The position numbers and the translations under genes are program-made. Shown here piece by piece: positions 43,042 to 51,775 of a stretch of DNA of 64,000 bases (position 1 is its first letter; each line of letters opens with the position of its first letter). A model generated the notes under the pieces. The model was not told the DNA's origin. It saw only the letters and a program-made list of their open reading frames with translations, and did not search any database. The DNA is from Actinoplanes italicus. Its GTDB lineage: Bacteria; Actinomycetota; Actinomycetes; Mycobacteriales; Micromonosporaceae. The stretch covers positions 62,001 through 126,000 of the forward strand of contig NZ_PVMZ01000016.1 in assembly GCF_003001815.1 (NCBI RefSeq), written 5' to 3'.

Positions 43042-43734
43042 GTGCCCATCGGAATGGGTGTTTTCTTGCCGGACTCGGGGGCCGACGACCCCGCCCGGGT
43101 GGTGAGCGAGACCGATGTCGCTGACCGTTCGGACGAAGTCCCCGAGGCCCTCGTTGCCGGTCGTTGCCCCAGGCAACGGCGCGCCGCCGGCGAGGCGGTG
43201 CCAGCCAACCGCGTGCTCGATCACGCGGAACTCAACGACGACTTCGCCGTCTGGTTCTCCGACGCCGGATCCGATCTGCTGCTGAGATCGGCCCACAGCA
43301 TCTGTGGGCGTCACCTCTATGAGGACATCGCCTTCGAGGCCGCCGGAAGCATCTACCGGCAGTGGGGCGATCCGCGTAAGCGGCACCTGTTCAAGAGCCA
43401 GTCCGGCTACGTCTTCCAGGTCGTCCGGAACACCTTCCTGAGCTACCGCCGGAAAGCGGCCAACCGCCCGGAGCTGCATCAGGAACTGCCCGGCGAGGAG
43501 GACGCCGCCTTCTGGAGCAAAGTCAGCGAGGACCCCGGGTGCGAGGTACGGCAAGCGTTGCTCCTGCTCGATCAGGAGATGGCCGAGATCGTCTTCCACC
43601 GGTACTTCCTCAACCTCACGCTGAGCGCGACGGCCCGCGAGATGGGGATCAAGCGCGGCGAGGCGGAGAAAATCCACAACAAGGCCCTGGACGCGCTTCG
43701 TCAGATCCTGGGGCCGGAGGAGGAGGCGGGTTGA
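43042..43734 (+). CDS. ECF-like sigma factor
   Basis: 230 residues if the GTG at 43042 is used; later GTG codons are possible and the first 60 residues are poorly conserved. FAVWFSDAGSDLLLRSAHSI, YEDIAFEAAGSIYRQWGD and YVFQVVRNTFLSYRRKAA form region 2. QALLLLDQEMAEIVFHRYFL and LTLSATAREMGIKRGEAEKI form region 4 with the helix-turn-helix. The TGA overlaps the TTG of a small gene, so the two are coupled. The palindrome just upstream may control it. No classic anti-sigma gene is present, but the small coupled protein may take that role. Confidence 0.8.
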   Translation: MPIGMGVFLPDSGADDPARVVSETDVADRSDEVPEALVAGRCPRQRRAAGEAVPANRVLDHAELNDDFAVWFSDAGSDLLLRSAHSICGRHLYEDIAFEAAGSIYRQWGDPRKRHLFKSQSGYVFQVVRNTFLSYRRKAANRPELHQELPGEEDAAFWSKVSEDPGCEVRQALLLLDQEMAEIVFHRYFLNLTLSATAREMGIKRGEAEKIHNKALDALRQILGPEEEAG

Positions 43735-43937
43735 GTGTCGAGAAGCGGCTGCTCGATCTTGCCGCTTCCTTCGCGGATGACGTCTCGCGCGGCACCGAGG
43801 CGAGTTTCCGGGAACGCGTGCTGGCCTCCCTGGAACTCGCCCCGCCGCGCGGGACTCCGCGAACCGCTCGGGGGGCCGGCCGGCAGGCCGGCACCCCGAG
43901 CCGGGAAGGGGCAACAGAACGGGCTGACATCCCGTAG
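43731..43937 (+). CDS. Small protein coupled to the sigma factor
   Basis: 68 residues, TTG start overlapping the sigma factor stop (TTGA), with GGAGGAGG upstream. The first half (VEKRLLDLAASFADDVSRGTE) looks helical; the rest is Arg/Pro/Gly-rich and probably disordered. No membrane helix or zinc motif is seen, so it is not a typical anti-sigma factor, though the coupling suggests a regulatory tie. Confidence 0.55.
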   Translation: MSVEKRLLDLAASFADDVSRGTEASFRERVLASLELAPPRGTPRTARGAGRQAGTPSREGATERADIP

Positions 43938-44058
43938 TAACAGGATCCGGTCGGAGGGTCAGGTCGTGACCACGGACCGAATCGTGACAGGCCGGTGTCA
44001 TCCAGCGGGGCAACCGGCACGGCAAAGGTGAACCAGGGCGGATTGAAGGGAGATCAAG

Positions 44059-44090
44059 CAACGGCACCCGGCGGCAAACGGGTGCCGTTG
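44059..44090 (+). terminator. Strong hairpin, probable terminator
   Basis: Perfect 12-base stem CAACGGCACCCG / CGGGTGCCGTTG with an 8-base loop, followed by TCCTTTCT. It lies 120 bases after the small sigma-linked gene and 46 bases before the small membrane protein gene, so it could terminate the first unit or attenuate the second. Confidence 0.75.
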
Positions 44091-44135
44091 TCCTTTCTCC
44101 CCCACGACTACAGGAGAATGAAGGGAACACGTCCC

Positions 44136-44342
44136 ATGAACACGCGCGAGCTGCCCCGGTGGGTATGGGCGGCACTCATCGCCCTGCTGGCCGTCATCGT
44201 CGGTATCGCGGCGGCGCTGCTCGACTACGCCAACGGATCAACCGTCCCGACCGCCGTCCTCCGGGGTGGCACCGCGTTCGCCGGCTTCACCGGCCTGCTT
44301 CTGGGCGTCGCCGTCTTTCTCATCGGCGACCGGCACCGGTAG
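44136..44342 (+). CDS. Small two-helix membrane protein
   Basis: 68 residues from ATG 44136, with GAAGGGAA 9 bases upstream. An in-frame ATG at 44118 is possible. WVWAALIALLAVIVGIAAALL and FAGFTGLLLGVAVFLIG are two membrane segments joined by a short polar loop. No family is recognised. Confidence 0.65.
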   Translation: MNTRELPRWVWAALIALLAVIVGIAAALLDYANGSTVPTAVLRGGTAFAGFTGLLLGVAVFLIGDRHR

Positions 44343-44449
44343 GGACGGGCGACGCGCTAGCGCCAGGGGCTCGCCCGCCCGTCCGCCCCGGTTCATGCCT
44401 GCCTGGCAGGGCCGGATCGCGGCCCTGTTCGGCCGGGAGCGGTGAGAAC

Positions 44450-45313
44450 TCAGCGAGTCAGCAACGCGCGGATCTCCCCGGCGACCAGGCCGGGGTCCTC
44501 CTCGGCCATGAAGTGACCACACCGGACCGGGACGTGACGCAGGTCCGGGGCCCACGCCTTCCACAGTCCGGCGGCGTCGAAGCCCAGCATCGAACCCCAG
44601 TCCTGCTGGAGCACGGTGACCGGCATGGTCAGGGTGCGGCCGGCGTCGCGATCGGCCCGGTCGTGGTCGATGTCGACGCCGGCCGAGGCGCGGTAATCGG
44701 CGACGATGGACGTGATGGCGTCGCGGGAGGCGTCCAGGTAGACACGGCGCACGTCGGCGGGGATGGCCCGCGGGTCGTTGGTCCACAGGTCGAGGAAATG
44801 GCCGAAGAACTCGTCGGACGCGCCGGCGATCATCTTCTCCGGCAGGCCGGGCGGCTGCGCCATCAGGTACAGATGGAAACCGACCTGGGCGCTGACCCCG
44901 TGCATGACGTCCCACATGTCCAGCGTCGGCAGCACGTCGAGCGAGGCCAGGTGCGTGACGTGCGCCGGGTGGTCGAGGCCGGTACGGATCGCGACCAGTG
45001 CTCCCCGGTCGTGCCCGGCCAGCGCGAACCGGTCGTGGCCCAGCGCCTTCGCGAGCGCCACGATGTCGGCGCCCATGGTGCGCTTGGCGTAGGTGTCCGG
45101 CCCGGCCTCGGCGGGCTTGTCACTGGCGCCGTACCCGCGCAGGTCCGGGCAGATCACGGTGTGGTCGGCGGCCAGGTCGGCGGCGACGTGCCGCCACATC
45201 AGGTGCGTCTGCGGGAAGCCGTGCAGCAGCACGACCGGACTGCCCGATCCGGCCACCGCGGTGTTGAGCTCGACGCCGTCGGCCACGCGGACGCGTACGT
45301 ACTCGAAGGTCAT
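44450..45313 (-). CDS. Alpha/beta hydrolase of the fluoroacetate/haloalkane dehalogenase or epoxide hydrolase type
   Basis: 287 residues. VVLLHGFPQTHLMWRHVA gives the oxyanion loop, DLRGYGASDKP the family motif, and ALAGHDRGALVA the nucleophile elbow with Asp in place of Ser, the mark of dehalogenases and epoxide hydrolases. CGHFMAEEDP supplies the histidine. The overall pattern (DLRGYGxSDKP, YAKRTM, GHDRGA) is closest to fluoroacetate dehalogenases. The substrate is unknown. It is divergent from a BTAD regulator across 82 bases, which may control it. Confidence 0.85.
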   Translation of the reverse strand: MTFEYVRVRVADGVELNTAVAGSGSPVVLLHGFPQTHLMWRHVAADLAADHTVICPDLRGYGASDKPAEAGPDTYAKRTMGADIVALAKALGHDRFALAGHDRGALVAIRTGLDHPAHVTHLASLDVLPTLDMWDVMHGVSAQVGFHLYLMAQPPGLPEKMIAGASDEFFGHFLDLWTNDPRAIPADVRRVYLDASRDAITSIVADYRASAGVDIDHDRADRDAGRTLTMPVTVLQQDWGSMLGFDAAGLWKAWAPDLRHVPVRCGHFMAEEDPGLVAGEIRALLTR

Positions 45314-45395
45314 GATTTTCGCCTTTCGTCGCTGTCGAGAACCACTCTCCGGGGTCCGGATGAGCGGCGAATGAGCGCCGGAGTAGCGTGGCGAG

Positions 45396-47327
45396 GTGAT
45401 TCGGTTCGGCGTTCTCGGGCCGGTGGTCGCCGAGGACGGGCTGGGCAGGCCGGTCGCGCTCAAGGGCCCGATGCACCGGGCCGTGCTGGCCCGGTTGCTG
45501 GTGGCGCGCGGCCGGGTCGTCCTCGTCGGTGATCTCGTCGATGACCTGTGGGTGTCGCCGCCGGACGGCGCCGTGGCCGCGGTGCGGACCTTCGTCGCGG
45601 CGCTGCGCCGGGCCGTCGAGCCTGACCGGCCGGCGCGGGCACCGGCGTCGTTACTGGTCACGCAAGGTCTCGGATACGCGCTGCGGTGCACGACCGACCA
45701 GGTGGACGCCTGGCGGTTCGAACGGGCAGTCACCGAGGCCGGCGCGGAGGGCCCGGCCGCGGCTCTGACCCTGCTGGACGAGGCGCTCGGCTGGTGGCGC
45801 GGACCCGCCTACGCCGACTTCCCGGATGCCGGATGGCCGCGCGCCGACCGGTCCCGCCTGGCCGAGCTGCGTCTGCGGGCCGTCGAGCGGCGCGCCGAGG
45901 CACGGCTCGACCTGGGCCGCGCCGGCGAGGCCGTGCCCGACCTGGACGAGCACGTCACCGCGCATCCGTGGCGGGAGCAGGGCTGGCGGCTGCTGGCACT
46001 GGCCCTGTACCGCTCGGGCCGGCAGGGCGACGCGCTCGCCGTCCTGCGCCGGGCCCGTGAGCTGCTCGCCGGGCACCTCGGTCTGGAGCCCGGCCCCGCA
46101 CTGCGCACGCTGGAGACCGACATCCTGCGGCAAGAGCCGAGCCTCGACGGCCCGGGCGCCCCGGATCTCGCCGGCGAGGTGCTGATGCGGGCCGCCTCCG
46201 CCTACGAACGGGTGGTACCCGGGGTACGGCTCGAGTCGGCGGTCGGCCTGCTGCGCAACCTCGCGGTCACGGGCGCGGCGGGCCTGACGGTGGCTCAGGA
46301 ACAGCGTCTCGCCGCGGTGACCGCGGCCGAGCAACTCGGTGACCCCGAGCTGACCGCACGCGTGATCGGCGCCTACGACGTACCCGCGGTCTGGCCGCGG
46401 GCCGACGAGCCGGGCCTGGCGGCCGGCATCGTCGAGGCGGCCGGGCGCGCCCTCGCGGAGCTACCCGAGTCGGGCCACGATGCGGCCCGCGCCCGGCTGC
46501 TGGCCACCATCGCGATCGAGTCACGCGGCACCCGCGATCCACGACCGGGCGAGTGCGCCCGGCAGGCCGAGGCGATTGCCCGTGACATGAACGATCCCGC
46601 GCTGCTGGTGTTCGCGCTGAACGGCGTGTTCATGCAGAGCTGCCACCCGGCCGGTGGTGCGGTGCGCCGCGACCGGATCGGCGCGGAACTGGTGAGCCTG
46701 GCGAGCCGGCACGGCATGGCCAACGCCGAGGTGCTCGGCCATCTGATCCGCCTGCAGTCGAGCTGCGCAGTGGCGGCGTTCGGCCGGGCCGACGAGCACG
46801 CGCGGGCAGTCGACGAGCTGGCCGGGCGGCACGAGCGGCCTCTGGCCGGGGTCTTCACCCAGTGGTACCGGGCCCTGCGCGCCGATGTGGCCGAGCAGGT
46901 CCCCGCCGGGCGGGCCGAGACGCTGTACCGCGCGGCGGCGGCCCGGCTGGACGACGCCGGGATGCCCGGCATGCGTGACGGCCTGCTGCCGCTGGCGCTG
47001 CTCGGTCTGCGCCTGCGGCACGGCCTGCCGCTCGCGTCCGGCGACGACGCATGGGGGCCGTACGCGCCGTGGGTCCTTCCGCTGTTCGAACCGGGCCGCG
47101 TCGCACTCGCCGACGTGCCCGAGCCGCCCGCGGATCTGCTCGCCGAGGCGCTGTGGTGCCTGTACGGGCGGGCCGCGATCGCCACGGGCGACCGGGCCGC
47201 CATGGTCCGGGCGAGGCGGGCTCTGGCCCCGGCCGCCGCCGAGTGGGCCGGCGCGGCGAGCGGGGCCCTGACGGTCGGCCGGGTGGCCGATCACCTGGTG
47301 GCGCTGGACTCCGCCGCGACGGGATAG
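45396..47327 (+). CDS. BTAD family (AfsR/SARP-like) transcriptional regulator
   Basis: 643 residues, GTG start. Residues 1-95 are a winged helix (IRFGVLGPVVAEDGLGRPV; SPPDGAVAAVRTFVAALRRA). About 98-245 is the BTAD (WRFERAVTEAG; DLDEHVTAHPWREQGWRLLA; RAREL then LGLEPGPALR). The C-terminal 400 residues are helical, TPR-like repeats without a P-loop. It therefore lacks the NTPase of full AfsR proteins. The divergent dehalogenase-like gene is a candidate target. Confidence 0.87.
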   Translation: MIRFGVLGPVVAEDGLGRPVALKGPMHRAVLARLLVARGRVVLVGDLVDDLWVSPPDGAVAAVRTFVAALRRAVEPDRPARAPASLLVTQGLGYALRCTTDQVDAWRFERAVTEAGAEGPAAALTLLDEALGWWRGPAYADFPDAGWPRADRSRLAELRLRAVERRAEARLDLGRAGEAVPDLDEHVTAHPWREQGWRLLALALYRSGRQGDALAVLRRARELLAGHLGLEPGPALRTLETDILRQEPSLDGPGAPDLAGEVLMRAASAYERVVPGVRLESAVGLLRNLAVTGAAGLTVAQEQRLAAVTAAEQLGDPELTARVIGAYDVPAVWPRADEPGLAAGIVEAAGRALAELPESGHDAARARLLATIAIESRGTRDPRPGECARQAEAIARDMNDPALLVFALNGVFMQSCHPAGGAVRRDRIGAELVSLASRHGMANAEVLGHLIRLQSSCAVAAFGRADEHARAVDELAGRHERPLAGVFTQWYRALRADVAEQVPAGRAETLYRAAAARLDDAGMPGMRDGLLPLALLGLRLRHGLPLASGDDAWGPYAPWVLPLFEPGRVALADVPEPPADLLAEALWCLYGRAAIATGDRAAMVRARRALAPAAAEWAGAASGALTVGRVADHLVALDSAATG

Positions 47328-48088
47328 GACAGGTGCTGGTGGACCAGCTCCCACCGCCCGTCGGTGCGCCGGAAGATCCGGGTGCCCCGCGACCACGTCT
47401 CGGGAAGGCCGTCACCACGGACCCGGTCGAGGCCCCACGCCACCGCCAGGTCACCCTCGGCGAGCACCGTCATCTCCGGAACGGCCCAGGTCACCTCACC
47501 GGCTGACGCCTCCAGGCCGCGCCTGCAGACCTCGCGCACCTGCGCACGGCCGAGATACGCGAGGGGTCCCTCGTGCTCGTACGAGACGACGTCCTCCGCG
47601 ATCGGGGCCGTCAGCGTGTCCAGGTCCTTCGCCGCGGTGGCGGCGAACCACGCGTCGTGCAGGTCGCGGATCTCCCGCTCGGACCGCGCGGCGGTGTCTT
47701 CGAGCGGGAACGAGTGGTGCTCGTGCGCGATCAGCCAGCGGCCGTCCTCCTTCCGCAGGCCCAACGTGATGCGCAGCCGGTGATCGGGCCGGCGGGCCAG
47801 GTCGGCCGGGGCGCCGCAGCGCAGGAGCAGGTGGGCGTACGCGATGTCGGCGCCCGCCGTGACCTCGGTGCGCACGAGCTCGAAGATGGCCCCGCCGCGG
47901 ATCCACTCGAAGAACGGCGGCCAGGTGGCCCGGTACGCGTCGAGGCCGCGGGCACCGTCCTGCGGCGGCGGCACGTCGAACATCACGATGTCGTCGGTGT
48001 GGCCGGCCAGCACCCCGTCCAGATCCGCGGCCCGCACCGCGGCCACCCAGCGTTCGATCAGGTCGGTGATCGTCTTCTCGTCTGTCAT
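47291..48088 (-). CDS. Tandem NTF2/SnoaL-like domain protein
   Basis: 265 residues from ATG 48088. Two similar cone-fold domains follow one another: TDLIERWVAAVRAADLDGVLAGH with MFDVPPP, and EIRDLHDAWFAATAAKDLDTL with VSYEHEGPLAYLGRAQV, each ending in a GRW..HEH/HQH strand. This duplicated calcium/calmodulin-kinase-II-like SnoaL layout is common in actinobacteria. The ligand or reaction is unknown. It overlaps the BTAD gene tail to tail by 37 bases and lies just downstream of the sigma factor gene on the same strand. Confidence 0.85.
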   Translation of the reverse strand: MTDEKTITDLIERWVAAVRAADLDGVLAGHTDDIVMFDVPPPQDGARGLDAYRATWPPFFEWIRGGAIFELVRTEVTAGADIAYAHLLLRCGAPADLARRPDHRLRITLGLRKEDGRWLIAHEHHSFPLEDTAARSEREIRDLHDAWFAATAAKDLDTLTAPIAEDVVSYEHEGPLAYLGRAQVREVCRRGLEASAGEVTWAVPEMTVLAEGDLAVAWGLDRVRGDGLPETWSRGTRIFRRTDGRWELVHQHLSYPVAAESSATR

Positions 48089-48126
48089 ATCCGTACAACC
48101 CGGAGGGCGACGGAGATCCATCGCGG

Positions 48127-49038
48127 TCAGGCGGACAATTTCGCGGGAAGCCCGAAAGTGGTGAGGTCGGCCTCCAGGAACGAGACGACCTCGGTGATGC
48201 CGTCACGGCTCAGACGCAACAGGTCGAGACCACCGGGCAGGTACGCCCCGGCGTCCTCGTTCCAGCGGTAGGTCCCGAACGCGAGCTGCCCGTTCGCGGC
48301 GGCCGGCCGGAAGCGCCACCGGAGGCCGAGCGGCCCGTCGAGCAGAAAACCACGGATCGCCGGCCGTCCGGTGTAGAGCAGCGGCAGCGGCGGCATCGAG
48401 TACCGGGCGTCGTCGGTGAGCATGCCGACGATCGCCTCGACGTCACCGGTCTCCCAGGCGTTCGCGTACCGGCGGGCCAGGTCACGGACGGCCGTCTCCC
48501 CCAGCCCGGCGAACAGAGCCTGCTGGGTGGGGCCGGAATTCGCCTGGTCGAGGGCCTTGCGGGCGCGCTGCATCGCGCTGTCGACGGCACCGACGCTGGA
48601 GTCGAGCTGCTCGGCCACCTCCCGCGAGCTGAAGCCGAGCACGTCACGCAGCAGCAGCACGGCTCGCTGACGGGCGGAGAGACGCTGCAGCGCCACGACG
48701 AACGAGAGTTCGATGCTCTCCCGGGCCACGGTGCGGGCCTCGGGTCCCAGGCGGTCGTCGGCGTACGGCTCCAGCCAGACCGCGTCGGTGCCGGTGGGCA
48801 GCTCCCGGCGGGCACGGCCGGTGAGCATGGTCAGGCACCGGTTGGTCGCGATCCGGAACAGCCACGGCCGCAAACCGCCCGGGTCGTCGAGCCGGTCGAT
48901 CGCCCGCCAGGCCCGGACCAGGGTCTCCTGCAGCGCGTCGTCGGCGTCGTGGACCGACCCGAGCATCCGGTAGCAGTGCGCGTGCACCTCTGCCCGCAAC
49001 GGGGCGACGAGGGCCGTGAAGGTATCGGAGTCCACCAT
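48127..49038 (-). CDS. ECF sigma factor with C-terminal SnoaL-like domain (SigJ/SigX5 type)
   Basis: 303 residues. Region 2 is ALVAPLRAEVHAHCYRMLGS then DADDALQETLVRAWRAIDR and WLFRIATNRCL; region 4 is QRLSARQRAVLLLRDVLG and SREVAEQLDSSVGAVDSAMQ. A SnoaL-like domain fills residues about 185-300 (YANAWETGDVEAIVGML, YTGRPAIRGFLLDG). In this subgroup the SnoaL domain adjusts sigma activity without a separate anti-sigma factor. Another NTF2-like protein is encoded directly downstream, probably in the same operon. Confidence 0.9.
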   Translation of the reverse strand: MVDSDTFTALVAPLRAEVHAHCYRMLGSVHDADDALQETLVRAWRAIDRLDDPGGLRPWLFRIATNRCLTMLTGRARRELPTGTDAVWLEPYADDRLGPEARTVARESIELSFVVALQRLSARQRAVLLLRDVLGFSSREVAEQLDSSVGAVDSAMQRARKALDQANSGPTQQALFAGLGETAVRDLARRYANAWETGDVEAIVGMLTDDARYSMPPLPLLYTGRPAIRGFLLDGPLGLRWRFRPAAANGQLAFGTYRWNEDAGAYLPGGLDLLRLSRDGITEVVSFLEADLTTFGLPAKLSA

Positions 49039-49070
49039 GTCCGCCCGAGCCTACGTCGGCCACCGCACGA

Positions 49071-49814
49071 TCAGATGGTGAAGCCACCGTCCACGTTGAG
49101 GGTCGCCCCGGTGATGTAGCGGGCGTCCGGACCGGCGAGGAAGCCGACCATGGCCGCCACGTCGGCCGGTACCGCATAGTGCCCGAGGGCGGTAAAGCCG
49201 TTGATCGTGCCGGCGTCCGGCCCGCCGGCCGGGTTGAGGTCGGTGTCCGTGGGGCCGGGATTCACCAGGTTCACCGTGATCCGGCGGCCCCCGAGTTCCC
49301 GGCCGAGCGCCTTGGTCAGGCCGATCAGGGCGGTCTTGCTCATCGCGTACAGCGCGAAGCCGGGGAACACCGCCCGCTCGGCCACGTTGCTGCCGATGTT
49401 GATGATCCGCCCGCCGGACGGCATGTGCCGGACGGCTGCCTGGCAGGCGACGAACGGTGCGCGGACGTTGACCGCGACGGTCTGCTCGAAATCGGTCAGG
49501 GTCAGTTCCTCCAGAGGTCCGAGCAGGAAGGCGCCGGCATTGTTGACCAGGATGTCCAGCCTGCCCAGTTCACCGTGCGCCCGGTCGACCGCGGCGATCA
49601 CCGCTGCGGGGTCGGCGCTGTCGGCCCGGACGGCTACGGCCCGGCGGCCCGCGGCCGTGATCCGGTCGACGACGTCCTCGGCGCTGCTCCGGTCGTGCTG
49701 AAACGTGAGGGCGACGTCGGCGCCCAGCGAGGCCAGCCGAAGCGCTGCCGCCGCGCCGATACCCCGGCCGCCGCCGGTCACCAGGGCCACCTTGCCGTCA
49801 AGTGTGCTGTTCAT
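49071..49814 (-). CDS. Short-chain dehydrogenase/reductase
   Basis: 247 residues from ATG 49814. KVALVTGGGRGIGAAAALRLA is the NAD(P)-binding TGxxxGxG motif, DILVNNAGAFLLG the NNAG motif, and SNVA then YAMSK the Ser-Tyr-Lys active site. The ending YITGATLNVDGGF is typical of FabG-like 3-oxoacyl reductases and sugar dehydrogenases. The substrate cannot be told. Confidence 0.92.
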   Translation of the reverse strand: MNSTLDGKVALVTGGGRGIGAAAALRLASLGADVALTFQHDRSSAEDVVDRITAAGRRAVAVRADSADPAAVIAAVDRAHGELGRLDILVNNAGAFLLGPLEELTLTDFEQTVAVNVRAPFVACQAAVRHMPSGGRIINIGSNVAERAVFPGFALYAMSKTALIGLTKALGRELGGRRITVNLVNPGPTDTDLNPAGGPDAGTINGFTALGHYAVPADVAAMVGFLAGPDARYITGATLNVDGGFTI

Positions 49815-49900
49815 GGACCTGAGCCTGGTCGATACCGGACGGCAGGTCTGGCGGTGATCGGACCACGCGTTCGGGCCGTCCGCCTGAACCCGCCCCGCAG

Positions 49901-49991
49901 CGTGGTGACCTGCGCCCACATACGCGCCACAAAGCACCACGCAACAATCCCAACCCCCGCGACGTGGTGACCTGCGCCCACATACGCGCCA
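49901..49991. repeat. 29-base direct repeat, two copies 62 bases apart
   Basis: The same 29 bases (starting CGTGGTGACCTGCGCCCACA and ending TACGCGCCA) occur at 49901-49929 and 49963-49991, separated by 33 bases. The match is exact and ends abruptly on both sides. No gene is nearby on either strand except the livG remnant to the right. Confidence 0.85.
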
Positions 49992-50072
49992 TACCCGCGG
50001 CCAGCCGACCGGCGCCCTGATGAGCCGTCCCCCGGAGCGCCTTTCTTGAACTTGGTGATCTGCGAGGTGAAG

Positions 50073-50182
50073 TCGGTCGCGCCGGCGGTGACATCGTGGC
50101 CGACGGCGATCCGATGCGGGTGCTCGCCGACCCGAAGGTCCGCGAGCTGTATCTCGGCAGCGGACCGGAGAGTGTGTCATGA
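50073..50182 (+). pseudogene. livG: 3' end of a livG-type ABC transporter ATPase gene
   Basis: Only the last 30-odd codons remain: GGDIVADGDPMRVLADPKV then RELYLGSG and a TGA overlapping the livF start (ATGA). This is the typical LivG C-terminus (G..IAxGxPxEVxxxxxVxxAYLG). The P-loop and signature regions are absent, so the gene is lost to a deletion whose left edge lies near 50070. Confidence 0.7.
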
Positions 50183-50907
50183 GCCTTCTCTCGATCCAGG
50201 ACCTCACCGTCCACCACGGGCAGTTGCGCGCTGTCGACGGGTTCAGCCTCGACCTGGACAAGGGCGAGGTGCTGGCCGTCATCGGCGCCAACGGCGCCGG
50301 CAAGTCGACGCTGCTGCGGGCGCTCGCCGGGCTCGACCGGCCCACCTCGGGCTGCATCCGCCTGCACGACCGCGACATCACCCGGATGCCGGCTCACCGG
50401 CGGCTGTCCGCCGGTGTCGCACTGGTTCCCGAGGGACGGCGGATGTTCCGGTCACTGACCGTGGAGGAGAACCTGCTGACCGGCGCGTACCGCAAACGGC
50501 CCGGCCCGTGGACGCTGGAGCGCGTCTACGAGCTGTTCGGCTGGATGGCCGACCGCCGCCGGCAGAACGCCTCCCAGCTCTCCGGCGGCGAGCAGCAGTC
50601 GGTGGCCATCGGCAGGGCCCTGCTGTCGAACCCGGACCTGCTGCTGATCGACGAGCTGTCGCTGGGGCTCGCGCCGGTGGTCGTACGCCGCATCTACGAG
50701 GTTCTGCCCGGCATCGTCGGCAGCGGGACCACCGCGCTGATCGTCGAGCAGGACGTCTCCCAGGCGATGCGCGTCGCCGACCGGGTGCACTGCCTCCTGG
50801 AAGGGCGGTCGGTGCTGCGGGGACGGCCGCGGGACCTCAGCGCCGAGCAGGTGGAGCACGCGTACTTCGGCATCGGCATCGGCGACGTCCGAGAGGGACA
50901 GGACTGA
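50179..50907 (+). CDS. livF: Branched-chain amino-acid/amide-type ABC transporter ATPase
   Basis: 242 residues, ATG overlapping the livG remnant stop. IGANGAGKSTLLRALAGL is Walker A, QLSGGEQQSVAIGRALL the ABC signature, LLLIDELSLGLAP Walker B with the LivF-specific sequence, and LIVEQDVSQAM the switch histidine region (here Asp replaces the usual His-free pattern only slightly). It would pair with LivG and LivH/M at the membrane. Both LivG and LivM are damaged here, so the transporter is probably inactive. Confidence 0.9.
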   Translation: MSLLSIQDLTVHHGQLRAVDGFSLDLDKGEVLAVIGANGAGKSTLLRALAGLDRPTSGCIRLHDRDITRMPAHRRLSAGVALVPEGRRMFRSLTVEENLLTGAYRKRPGPWTLERVYELFGWMADRRRQNASQLSGGEQQSVAIGRALLSNPDLLLIDELSLGLAPVVVRRIYEVLPGIVGSGTTALIVEQDVSQAMRVADRVHCLLEGRSVLRGRPRDLSAEQVEHAYFGIGIGDVREGQD

Positions 50908-50908
50908 C

Positions 50909-51775
50909 GTGGACTTTCTCAACGCCCTCATCCAGGGGCTTCTCATCGGCGGCCTCTACGCCCTGTTCGCCACCGGCCTGTCGCTGATGTTCGGTGTCAT
51001 GCGGATCGTCAACCTGGCCCACGGCGACCTCGCGGTCGTGGCCTCGTTCCTGGCGCTGGCACTCATCAGCGGAACCGGCCTGCCGCTGTGGATCGTGCTG
51101 CTGGTGACGGTCCCGCTGTTCGCGCTGCTCGGCTACCTCACCCAGCGGGTGCTGCTGCAGAAGAGCCTGAGGTCGGGGCCGCCGGCCACCCTGCTGGTCA
51201 CCTTCGGACTGTCGATCGTGCTGCAGAACGTGCTGCTGGAGACGTTCTCGGCCGACACCCGGACCCTGGACGGCGGCTCGTTCGCGACGGGCTCGTTCGA
51301 GATCACCGACAGCATCTCCATCGGCTACCTGTCGCTGACCACGTTCGTGCTGGCTGCGCTGGCGCTGACCGGCATCCAGCTGTTCCTGTCCCGTACCGGG
51401 CTCGGCCGGATGCTGCGGGCCTCGTCAGACGACCCGGAGACCGCGAACCTGGTCGGCGGCGACAGCCGGCACATCTACGGCATCGCCACGGCGATCGCGT
51501 TCGCGACCGTGGCGCTCGCCGGTCTGATGTTCGCGATGCGCTCGTCGTTCGACCCGTCGATCGGGCCGTCCCGGCTGATCTTCGCGTTCGAGGCGGTCGT
51601 CATCGGCGGCCTCGGCTCGCTGTGGGGCACCCTGCTGGGCGGCATGATCCTCGGCGTCACCCAGTCGATCGGTTCCGAGATCGACCCGGCGCTGACCCTG
51701 CTCGCGGGGCATCTGATCTTCCTCGCCGTGCTGGCCTTCCGGCCGCAGGGCCTGATCGCGGGACGGAAAGCATGA
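50909..51775 (+). CDS. livH: Branched-chain amino-acid-type ABC transporter permease
   Basis: 288 residues, starting one base after the livF stop. Eight or so membrane segments begin with LLIGGLYALFATGLSLMFGV and MRIVNLAHGDLAVVASFLAL, the classic LivH start. The coupling segment GLGRMLRASSDDPETANLVG and the ending AFRPQGLIAG are complete. It overlaps livM by 4 bases. Confidence 0.92.
   Translation: MDFLNALIQGLLIGGLYALFATGLSLMFGVMRIVNLAHGDLAVVASFLALALISGTGLPLWIVLLVTVPLFALLGYLTQRVLLQKSLRSGPPATLLVTFGLSIVLQNVLLETFSADTRTLDGGSFATGSFEITDSISIGYLSLTTFVLAALALTGIQLFLSRTGLGRMLRASSDDPETANLVGGDSRHIYGIATAIAFATVALAGLMFAMRSSFDPSIGPSRLIFAFEAVVIGGLGSLWGTLLGGMILGVTQSIGSEIDPALTLLAGHLIFLAVLAFRPQGLIAGRKA

Noticed and set aside
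49901..49991. CRISPR array
   Set aside because: Only two repeat copies, no cas genes and a repeat unlike known actinobacterial type I-E repeats. Kept as a plain repeat.
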